Positions 34,453-43,730 of a stretch of DNA of 64,000 bases are shown one piece after another. Source of the DNA: Omphalotus guepiniiformis (taxonomy: Eukaryota; Basidiomycota; Agaricomycetes; Agaricales; Omphalotaceae). The stretch spans positions 1,054,001 through 1,118,000 of the forward strand of contig JAQOOI010000018.1 in assembly GCA_028554645.1 (NCBI GenBank), given 5' to 3'. The position numbers and the translations under genes are program-made. A model generated the notes under the pieces. The model ran no database searches. It saw nothing but the letters and a program-made list of their open reading frames with translations, and had not been told where the DNA came from. Positions within the stretch are counted from its first letter, which is position 1, and the number at the start of each line of letters is the position of its first letter.

Positions 34453-36216
34453 TTACCGAAAACCCTCCTCGAACCTTCCTTTCTCATTGTTACTAACTGC
34501 CACGTTACTTATTGAATCTCTTGCCGACCCTCGAATATAGGCCGCGCTGAGATTGGATTCTAACACCCTTTCTTGAGCACGCTTCGCCTCTTCATATTCT
34601 TGCCAAACTCTAGTGTACTGTTTATTGTACGACTCGACCTCCTCTAGTTGCATCTGTAGTACCTCAACCTGAGAAGCTTGTACTTTCTTTTCAGACAGTC
34701 TTCGGTCCACAAAGTCTTTCTGAGGAGGCCCATTTGGAGCTTTCTGTGCTACTGGCTCTCCATCTGGCATACAAGTGATCCCTTCTTTCAAAATGATCTT
34801 TCCATCATCTACGTACTGCTTGCGTACCATACATTGCCCTGCCATATGTCCGTTTAAGCCACAGAACCAACACGTCGCGGCTCGAAAGTAGTCGGGACGG
34901 TTGTCATTCAACGCGGTTCTCCCGTAGTCCCGCGGCGCCATATAGGGTATACGTTCTGGATGCCTGGTACCGCTACTCGTTCCAGGTGCCGCGAGCTTTA
35001 ATTGCTCTAGCAGTTTACCCATCATTTCTTCTTCTCTCGCGGCTCTCTGGGTAAGGTTCTTTGTTTGAATCGTGATTAGATCTTTCAATTCCGCCACCCA
35101 TCCTTCCGTTTGCTCATGCTTCACTTTTTCTACTTTCTTTCCTCTATCTTCCTTCGCGGACCTTACGTTCCCAAGACTAATTACTTCCTCAACCTGAGAT
35201 CTCGCGTTAAATTCTGCCTCGTCCAGAATCTCTTCTGCTGTATAGGCATCATCTCTCGGTCTAGCCTCTGCAGGTGGGTTCGCACGCTTTTGTAACTTCA
35301 AAGTCAACGTGATGGATCTCCAAAATTCATCTTCAAACATTCCGCGGAGGACTCTGACAATTTCTCTGTTAGTATACAACGCGGTCGTAGTGTAGTGCTT
35401 AAGGAACGGCCTTAGGGTATTCCTCATTCTTAATACATCTTCGAGATCTTCCATCGTTATATTCTTATACTTCTTCGCGGCTCTTTCGAATTTTGCGAAG
35501 GAGAAAGTTCCCTCGTCCGATCCTCCATCATAACTCTTCAAAATCTCGTCGCGGAACTCGATAAACGTCCCTTCCTCTTTCTCGTACGTAGGCAACGCCT
35601 TCCATTGTTCTCTTATAGTTGCGGGTAGGTAACGCAACGCGACTGATTTCTTATCCGCTTCTTCCTCTATTTTGAAATCTTGGATAATATCCTCAATCTC
35701 CCCCAGATAGTCTCTGACGTCGTCTACATCATGATCGCGACGCAAATCTGGTGCTCCACGTTCTCTTCTCCTCGGAATCTTATCCATAGCCGGCATTTTT
35801 ATGATATTTTCTTGAATTATAGGTAAAATAGGTGCAGAGTTCGGTGAAATATGTAAATCAAATAGAAGTGTGTGGACTTCGGATAGTTCCTCGTCCGAAT
35901 GAGAATGTCTATCAATAGTTGGTGGGACTACTGAGTTTCGACGCGACGGTGGGTCTGGCCTAGGAAATTGAATTGAAGTACCTTCTCCGTAATCAGATAG
36001 TTCTTCGTCAAAGTTCCGCGACTGTCTAATACTCGAATCTTCCGCGTCAACTACGTTAATCAATTCTCGGGGTTGAGCAACAACTTCAGGATGTGACTTC
36101 CTGTAGCTACTAACTCTTTTGATTGCCTTTGCACGTGCTAACGACTCTCTGGTATTCTCTACCGTTGAAGGCCGTGAACTTCGCCTAGACGTTTTGTCTG
36201 ATTGTTGGTTAGACAA
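34453..36216 (-). CDS. gag: element A Gag
   Basis: Open frame of 587 codons. The C-terminal half holds the nucleic-acid-binding zinc knuckle CWFCGLNGHMAGQC (C-x2-C-x4-H-x4-C). The middle resembles Ty3-type capsid sequence (YLGEIEDIIQDFKIEEE, LPATIREQWKAL). Gag forms the virus-like particle that packages element RNA. The first in-frame ATG is at 35796, yet the frame is open for 420 nt upstream and encodes Arg/Ser-rich sequence. Element B has the same situation, so initiation at a non-AUG codon or splicing from the leader is possible. The range given is the whole open frame. The stop at 34455-34453 is preceded by the heptamer GGGTTTT at 34465-34459. Confidence 0.88.
   Translation of the reverse strand: MSNQQSDKTSRRSSRPSTVENTRESLARAKAIKRVSSYRKSHPEVVAQPRELINVVDAEDSSIRQSRNFDEELSDYGEGTSIQFPRPDPPSRRNSVVPPTIDRHSHSDEELSEVHTLLFDLHISPNSAPILPIIQENIIKMPAMDKIPRRRERGAPDLRRDHDVDDVRDYLGEIEDIIQDFKIEEEADKKSVALRYLPATIREQWKALPTYEKEEGTFIEFRDEILKSYDGGSDEGTFSFAKFERAAKKYKNITMEDLEDVLRMRNTLRPFLKHYTTTALYTNREIVRVLRGMFEDEFWRSITLTLKLQKRANPPAEARPRDDAYTAEEILDEAEFNARSQVEEVISLGNVRSAKEDRGKKVEKVKHEQTEGWVAELKDLITIQTKNLTQRAAREEEMMGKLLEQLKLAAPGTSSGTRHPERIPYMAPRDYGRTALNDNRPDYFRAATCWFCGLNGHMAGQCMVRKQYVDDGKIILKEGITCMPDGEPVAQKAPNGPPQKDFVDRRLSEKKVQASQVEVLQMQLEEVESYNKQYTRVWQEYEEAKRAQERVLESNLSAAYIRGSARDSISNVAVSNNEKGRFEEGFR
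34459..34465 (-). promoter_or_regulatory. -1 frameshift heptamer between gag and protease (element A)
   Basis: G-GGT-TTT in the gag frame, two codons before the gag stop. Slipping back one base continues in the open protease frame through its ATG. Confidence 0.55.
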
Positions 36217-36281
36217 CCGCGACTATAACTCTTCGGTCTCGTACGAAACCTAAAACACTTTACTTAGTTTATTAATCAGAA

Positions 36282-36303
36282 ACCCCTCGCGGTGGGCTCC
36301 AGA
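36282..36303 (-). other. element A primer binding site
   Basis: TCTGGAGCCCACCGCGAGGG(GT), directly after the 5' LTR on the coding strand. The same 22 bases follow the 5' LTR of element B. The priming tRNA would end in GGTGGGCTCCA; I cannot name it. Confidence 0.75.
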
Positions 36304-37532
36304 TGATGTGCTTGGTATGGGGTATGAATGAGAAGAAGTGCTAACTAACTCGAATGAATCTATCAAGCACTCAAAACACACACACAACACACAAAGACTT
36401 TTAAGTTCGTGGGGTTTGGGGGACTAACAAACTCTGTGAAGCGAATAAGGTTGTTGTAAGAGGAACGCGGAGACACAGTCAAAACCAACGCGGCACAGAT
36501 AACTCTATGCTACACACCACTCAAACGAACTAACGCGTAACTTTAACAAATCACCGCGACCAGTGACTACAAACGATACAACAACCAGACGATTGTTGGG
36601 AGATGCCAGACGACTTCTCACTTAGTGGAGTTGGGTATAGGAGGATTTCAGAACTGCCAGACGACGAGTTCAACGAGTGACCAGACGATCCACTCTTATT
36701 CGCACTACACACACAGGCTCTGCGGTACCAGACGATCCCGCTTGTAAACACTTAGGCACACTGACTTATGAACTAACGCGACGGTTAACACTTTAAAACT
36801 TCTAATCACTCAGAGGGACTTAAGCTTTTCCACACACAAATGCTATTAGCTCTATGGGGGGCTCGGGAACCTGTCCTTCCTTGCCCAGGTTCTATTTCTT
36901 ATATACAGTATCTCTATTTACATAGTACAAACAAATGTCGCGATACTTGACAGTTATGAGATATATGGTGCATATGGTGCACCGCGTAAGGTAGGGATGA
37001 AGTATAGTACGCGGTAGCAGGGTATCCTATATCGGGTTATAATCTTGCCGCTTTTAGAAAGTATCGCGGTAGTTCGCTAACGCTGTGTCTCCTTACGTGT
37101 TCTACTTCCGCGTCGTCGGAAGTACTTCGTGTTACATCGTACGTCTAGACCCTTCTGTGGCTCAACAGTGGTCATTAGATATGACTAGTGCACGGAGCTA
37201 CTGCTACCTGGTTTCTAAGTCTGGCCTTCTGAGTAGTGCCGCGGTACCTCGTTACCTACGCGTTGGTTTATACAGTATTGGGGCCATCAAGTTATACACG
37301 TCGGACCTTAGAACAAGTGCCGCGACGCTTTACTTGAGTGCATACTTAGGTAATACCTACACTGAGAAGACCCATTTAGTGCCGTTCTACAGTCTTGTAC
37401 ACCTTTGTACACATATACTAGTGGTTGAATGTGCGTAATACACCGCGGAACTTAGGACTATACAGTGTACTTAGTAGGTTTGTACTGGAGTGATCAATCC
37501 CGCGAGGCCGAAAATGGTAGTGGTATTCCCGC
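36304..37532 (-). repeat. element A 5' LTR, outermost 10 bp displaced by element C
   Basis: Nearly identical to 23185-24423; the differences seen are C/T in GGCTCTGCGG and A/G in GCGGTAGCAG. It stops at TTCCCGC, and the remaining GGTCGTATCA must lie on the far side of element C. Confidence 0.92.
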
Positions 37533-39376
37533 TGTAGTGACTATGAAATGAATGAGAGAGATACTCAAATGAGCACAATCCAACTCAAATCAAAATGATG
37601 TAGGGTGAGGTGTGACTGGCGTTGTCAGAGATTCCGCACAGTTAGACGCAACAATTGAACTTTGAATCTGCAGGGTTACAGATGTCTTTATCTCAATCTG
37701 GGTGAAAAATGGCAGAGGGTATCTCAAAACACAAGATTCAGACAGAAGGTAAGGGTGGTTTTCAGGGTTCAGGAGGGATTCAGGACAATCAATCTCGATG
37801 TTTAAACTCGATCCAATGGTCAGACAATGCAGGGAACAGTTTCAGATGCAGCACAGACAGTTTCAGCAGGCAGATTCAGCACAGACAGAACAGCAGTTTC
37901 AGCAAAGATTCAGTATCTCTTTCAATTTATCTGCCACAAGGGACTTTACAGAAGTTTTCACAACTGGATATTTCTCGAACTGAACTCTAAAGAGCCAGGC
38001 TATATTTCGTCTAAGAAGGTTTTCCTGCTTTGGCTTGTAGCTTTGGGCAGTACTTGCTTAAGAAAATCTAAATAGATACTCTGTAAGCTATATATACTAA
38101 ATCATAAAATCAAACATATATCTCGAAATTAAAAGAGTAATCTGAACAGTAAATGAGTCAAAAGTAAGTAAGTATCAATTGAGCAGAGATTGGATTCTTT
38201 TTAGGTAGTTTTCTAGGTAATTTTCCAGTTAGATAGTCAAAATGAAGGAACTTTGGGTATAGATTGGTATAAAAACAGAAATATATCGCTTTGTCCGCGT
38301 TCTAGGTGTGTTAGGGCGTACCCAGGGTATCTAAATAAAGGTCCAGATCCTGTAAATAGCAACCAGTATCCTGACAGGTGACATTCTCCTTAGTGCATTG
38401 CAAATCTGGTCCCCTATAAGTTTCTCCAAAATTGGCACATCCTCCTCTACTAGGGCAGCATTAGGAGTTGTGTAGAAGCTCTAGAGCTTATCTAGACCAT
38501 GCTTCATCGTTTCTATCAGCCACAGTAAGGTACAGTAACTGTTTATTTCAAGTTTTACCCCTATACATCTCTTTTTGGTCAGATTTGTACTCAGGTTATA
38601 TTTCTTGTTTAGGATAGCTCTCAGCTTCTCCTAGGACAGTATTCTATCCCATAGTTTCGTCTAAGACCTCCAATTAGAGTGCCTTTGTCTTTCATCAAGT
38701 TCAGAGGGTTACTGAATTTCAGAGAGATACTCAGATCCAGAGAGATACTCATTTTCAGTATCTAACTCCTTCCAGCATGAGTATTGAGTATCTAACTCAT
38801 TTGTGCAGATGTAACTTTTGAATCTACTTCCCTTATTACACAGATTGGCATTTCATCTCAGTGACATTATATCCACATAGTACTCAATGTACAATATTTC
38901 TCTGGTAATACAATCTTCAAGATTGCCCATATTCTCAGCATTCAATCTTATAGTGCCAACTTAGTTAGCAAGACCAGCTGGAACTTTTGATTAGTCCAAA
39001 GGACTTAGATAGTTGTTCAATTGAAGTGAAAATCCATCAACCCCTTGGATTACAGTCAACAACACTTGGTAGAGTCTCTAGTTATTAGAGGGTGGGTCTG
39101 ACCAACTCAATCTGGTATGGAACATTGGAATTCCAACACATCTGGAGAGGCATAACTAGTATCTCTTTGTATAACCCATTGGTCACAGTTGCTTAGTACC
39201 AGATTCAGTACTGTAGCAAACACTACACTTAGGCATTGTGAGTACAAGTATGTTTCATGTCTTAACTAGCAGTCTGGGGTGACTCTAGTCCTTTATGTTC
39301 AGTTTCCAATGCTTGAACATTCCATATTTACTTCAATCTGATAGATTTCAGTACTGAAAGGCTTTTTGACGCAACA
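37533..39376 (-). repeat. element C 3' LTR
   Basis: 1844 bp, TGTTGCGTCAAAAAGCC ... CATAGTCACTACA on the coding strand. It matches the inverted copy at 15935-17779 over its whole length. It contains several GAGATACTC and GTATCTAACT copies between 38725 and 38800. An open frame of 93 codons (37709-37990, plus) is shared by both copies, without a recognisable domain. Confidence 0.9.
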
Positions 39377-39388
39377 TCTCCCCCAAAG
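39377..39388 (-). other. element C polypurine tract
   Basis: Coding-strand CTTTGGGGGAGA directly before the LTR start TGTTGCG; almost identical to the tract of element B. Confidence 0.8.
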
Positions 39389-39680
39389 TAAAATAAGATC
39401 GTCCTCGATCGTACCAGATTGGCCAAAATCGAGTTAGATACAATTATTACTAGCAGATTGGTCATAGAAGCACATTTCGTACTGTTCAATATCACAATAT
39501 CACGTCTCACGGACTGCCTTCAGGCAAAACTTTTCTCGATTGATCGCCAGTCAATATATTTACATCGGCATGTGACGGCAATGTCAGACTTCGGCGAAAC
39601 CCGCAATCTACTTCTGTCGAAGTTTCGACTTAAACAGACAGTGATTCTCGTTTTCTCTTCACATCTCACTTCGTCCCCCG

Positions 39681-41914
39681 ATGGATGACTTTTCAAGGCA
39701 ATTGGCTTCCTCTATTACTCTCAGTAGGGAGCCTTCCGAGGTACCGGTAAGTCCTTTTTAATTCCTTTCTCTCACGCGCTGCTCTTCACAGTGTGTCACA
39801 TATATATTCGAGAACCGCTCTCAATTGACGGCCTCTTTCTTTTCTTTTCCCTCTCACAGCTCTCAGACATGAACGAAGAAGATTACAAGGCTCTTTCCGC
39901 CATCGTTTCAAGGCTAGGCGACTTGGACCGACGTCTACGGGACCAATCGTTCAAGGAGTTTGGAAAGGGTCTTAGGTTGAGGACCATTACATCCGCTTTC
40001 GACGACTTGAATCTCGCCTTGGTAGGCATCATTTCTTTTTATCTTCGTTATAGCTAACCTCATCTTTACAGACTCGCATCGCCTTAACATTTAATCGGTC
40101 CCAGCGAGCACATACACATCTCCCCGACTATTTTACCGGTTCTTTTCTTTCTGTATGCAATCTCGCTTTATGGCTTCATCAGGCCAAACCGACTTCATTT
40201 ATTGTGCCGCCCTGGGGGCTAAATCGCGCTAAACTTGATTCTTTCTGCCTCAAGTATACAGTAAGTATCTCTCAGACTGGTTTTCATTTCTTTCGCTAAC
40301 TCTTTACAGCTTCGCAATTTGTGGGAACCACTACCTCCATTTCCTAAGCTTAAGCAAACTCCGCAGCTCGAGGAAGACAACGACGACGATGAGATCTTAC
40401 TCCCGCCTCTCGCCACACTTGCTTCGTCCGCCAAGGTTGCTCGCGCTGAATCTTCGAAGGTTTCGGCACCGGTTTCAAAACCAAAGCCAAAGCCAAAGCC
40501 AAAGGCCAAGACTAGTGTAACGCCCTTACCGGGTCGTTCGGTATGTCTTTTCTTTTTGTTTGAAGAGGTCCTTCTTATTTTATCATTTTTAGATGAAACA
40601 CAAGATCTCCGACGTTGAAGCCACGGCCGAATCTACTGAGCTGACCGACGACGATGATACTGACTTCGAGTCCGAGAACTCTGAGCCTCCGGTCAAGAAG
40701 TCTCGCGTTTCTGAAGGTAAGAAGCCTGCAGCTGCAGCTTCAAAGGTACATTTCTCTTTTGTAGATTTATTTATTCTTTTCTCATCTTTTCTTACACAGG
40801 GCAAGGGTAAACAGGTGGTCAAGCCAAGACCAAAGATCCAGAAGACGCATGCGGTGGATCCCGTTGACGAAGCAGCGTCTCGAAAGACTCGATCTAAGGC
40901 GACTTCAATCATCGTTCCAGCCTCTAGCGACGAGGAAGAGGAGAAGAAGGAAGAGGAGAAAGCGGTCAAGACTGAGGGTGCTAAGGCCCCCGTCAATCTT
41001 AACGTCGACTTCGAGGCACCTCTATGGGCTTCTCGCGCTGACTTCTCTACCTCTTCTGTTTCTCTTGCTCCGGGCACTCGTTACGAGGCCCCAAATCTTC
41101 AAGTAAGTCTTGTCATTTCTTTTTATTTCATTTCCTTTTACTGACAATGTCTTTCCTTAGCGATCGGATGGACGAACACCTCAAAATCGTGCGAAGGAGG
41201 ACTTTGAAGCGATACCCGGTAAGTATCTCTTTTATTTCATTTTTCTAGTGTTTGTTTAACGGTTCTTTTACAGGCCGTGTTGTCTTTGGATGGCCTTATG
41301 GCCGTCCTGTTACTTTACAGCAACTCGTTTCAGTCAACCGCACATTCGATAGGGTGAGTATCTTTCTGACTCGAGATTAATACCCGCTAAATTTTCTTTT
41401 CGTCACTCTTTTTAGTTCTTCGGCGACTCCATTTGTGCTGCCTGCGTCGGCGGTACTCACACTGAAGGTAGAGAATGCCGTCCTCAGTTCAACAGCAAGA
41501 CTTTCGAATGGCGCTGCGCTACCTGCGCAAAGGACAACCATACCTGTAGCTGGTTGTACGGTTTGGAAGGCAGCGATCAGTTGCGATGCCTTTCATACAC
41601 ATTGGCTCGCAGCGGCAGTACAGGTAAGTATTCCTTTCATTTCTTTAGACATCTTTTATTAAAGGTTCTTCGTTTCTTAGTTGTCTCTCAGGAAGCTGAG
41701 CAGTTGCAGATTCTCATCGACACCTACGAGGACATGCAGAACAGCGTCTCCGCGCAGATGCGAGCGATGGAACGGGTACACCGGACGATTTTGCAGCGTC
41801 AAGATCATATCAAAGCTTCGTGTCGCGATCCTCGTCTCGTTTTACATCAGGTTCAGACTGGCGACCCGTCGTTCGACTATTCGGACGAACAGCTCAAACT
41901 ACTGGCTACCGCGC
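39681..41914 (+). pseudogene. antisense accessory gene X1 of element C, 5' portion (split by element B)
   Basis: Ten exons are visible: 39681-39746, 39860-40021, 40072-40260, 40310-40540, 40593-40745, 40800-41102, 41161-41218, 41274-41353, 41416-41623 and 41681-41914. The protein has an acidic/basic disordered middle with the AT-hook-like tract SKPKPKPKPKAK (also present in X1 of element B). A six-cysteine cluster lies at about residues 421-458, C-x2-C-x10-C-x12-C-x2-C-x6-C, followed by SW and a helical region (QILIDTYEDMQNSVSAQMRA). Element B breaks the last exon after ACCGCGC. The frame resumes exactly in phase at 57013, so the gene was intact before the insertion (657 residues). Read into the inserted LTR, it now stops at 41925, losing about the last 95 residues. 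The function is unknown; the Cys cluster suggests DNA binding. Confidence 0.75.
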
Positions 41915-43409
41915 TGTTGCGCTGAAAATGCATACACACCTGAAATACCTGAAATTAAACGATTTCTACTGTGAATATGATGGGAATAAAGGGCTAGACT
42001 ATGTCCCATAGTGCTAGCTAAAACATAGAACACGAATAGTTAAAGGCTCGAAGTGAAAGGACTACGATGTACGAGTATGCATCAAGACCTTATGGCTGAT
42101 ATGCCTCTAGACCTTCGGCGAAGTAACTACCTGCTGCGAGACTGTACAGTATGGTCAGACCCACCCTGCCTGGCAAAGAGCCCTTCGTCTGGAAGTCGCT
42201 ATTCAAGTATCTGTGTAATCCACGGGACTTAGGAAGGAAGAAACTACACACACACAGGCGTAATAGCCTCATGAGCCTCGATAATGTCGAAAGGACAAAG
42301 CTAGAGGTATCGCCGAGCCATCAAAATGGTTTGTTCGAACTTAGCCGACCTCCTAGAACCTGCAGATTGATGATATACTGGAGATAACGCTTTATGATCG
42401 GAAATATATGATCGACGATTCCGTTCCGAGATACTAGATGGTCAAAGCTATGAAAATGATCAGTCTCGATGACTGTATAATAACTTATTAGTAAAGTAAT
42501 GACAGAATTGACCTTCGAGCGCTGGATATTGGTATATCTACGAGGTGCTATGGGGTCTAGATGTCGAAATAGGAGAAAATACGGAAGCCCGACGGGATGA
42601 ATGACTAGAAACTGCCCTCGGCGCCCCTATAAGTACACTGTAAAACAGTTACGAAGATGAATAATAACGAAATGCATAGGAGTAGTTCGTTTAGAATGGC
42701 TCGAGCGCATGATAAGAAGGGTCTAGATGTACCAAAAAAACATCACTAAAACATAATACTTACACATATATACCCAAGAACTGCACATAATTACCCTCTA
42801 GACGTGCCTACTTACCCAACTCAGTCATATTGTTTCTGTTTATATCCATTTTATACTCGATGTTATCCCTCTGTTCCTTTTAATTACTCCACTCAGTTTT
42901 CTATCTATTTATGAAATACTTACAAGCAGTAGAGTACATATACTGTCATGTATAGGGTCGAGCGCCCCAGGTTACGACTGCCCGCCAAATTGGAGAACTT
43001 TACGTATCTTCTAGAGCGTTAAATCGCAGAAGGCCTCTTGATTGTGAACGTCAGGCCCCGGTTCTTCGAGCTGGTAGAGGCGGACTATTAGGAATTGCAG
43101 TGCTTTAATAGAGTGCTAAATATCTGAACATCTGTTGTGTTTGAACTGTCTGTCTGTCTGTCTGTCTGTCTGTGTCTGTCTGTCTGTGTCTGTCTGTCTG
43201 TGTCTGTCTGTTTGCTGTTTCTGGTACTCGTCGAAGGGTCTAGACGGTGATCTTACAGTTCAGTTAGTCTTTCCAACAGTCTAGCTCGACTTTAGTCAGT
43301 TTTCTGCGTGCGGAATCTTTGCCAACGCCAGACTACACTCGCTTTTACAAGGCAACCTTTGAGTTTAGACGAGTTCCTACGTCTTAGAGTGCTCATTACG
43401 CTGCTATTA
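41915..43409 (+). repeat. element B 5' LTR
   Basis: Direct repeat of 55513-57008, TGTTGCGCTGAAAATG ... ACGCTGCTATTA. It holds a TGTC microsatellite at about 43146-43212 and many TCGA and CTAG words. No large open frame is present. Confidence 0.95.
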
Positions 43410-43431
43410 TCTGGAGCCCACCGCGAGGGGT
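43410..43431 (+). other. element B primer binding site
   Basis: TCTGGAGCCCACCGCGAGGG(GT) directly follows the LTR; identical to the site in element A although the LTRs differ. Confidence 0.75.
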
Positions 43432-43730
43432 AGTTTCAGAAAACAATTATATCGAGTTTTACTCTTGAAAGACCTCTGTGTCTAAATATCGCTGTCTTTT
43501 GACCTCGGCGAATTGAATTGACGATTTGATTTGCCTCTCGAAGTGGAAATTGTACATTTGCATAACACTTCAAGGTATTCTACTTCGAATCCGAGTCTCT
43601 TGCAAAGATTAGTGACTCTAGCCGTCGTGGAAAACCTAGAACTACACGAAATTCCCGTGAGGCTGGACAAGAAGAATTAATATTCGAGTCTAGACCCCCT
43701 CGTCGTAGTAGAATCCCTGTTCGAAACAAC

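Larger units (their letters stand above)
23185..37532 (-). mobile_element. element A: full-length Ty3-like LTR retrotransposon with two antisense genes
   Basis: Coding strand minus. From right to left: 5' LTR (36304-37532, its first 10 bp displaced by element C), primer binding site, gag, protease, pol, then the two plus-strand spliced genes X2 and X1, polypurine tract, and 3' LTR (23185-24423). Pol carries the order RT, RNase H, integrase, as in Ty3-like elements. The two LTRs differ at only two positions that I can see, and all large frames are open, so the insertion is young and may be active. It sits inside the RNase H domain of an older retroelement fragment. A remarkable density of CGCG cores covers the whole element, coding or not. 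The total size of about 14.35 kb is large for a fungal Ty3-like element. Confidence 0.9.

Noticed and set aside
39681..41925. X1 of element C as an independent host transcription factor ending at the stop 41925
   Set aside because: The stop lies inside the inserted LTR of element B, and the true last exon continues in phase at 57013. The gene sits inside element C next to its polypurine tract.
43146..43212. TGTC tandem repeat, also at about 56747-56813, as a possible CRISPR-like or regulatory array
   Set aside because: It is a simple tetranucleotide microsatellite copied with the LTR of element B; no spacers exist.
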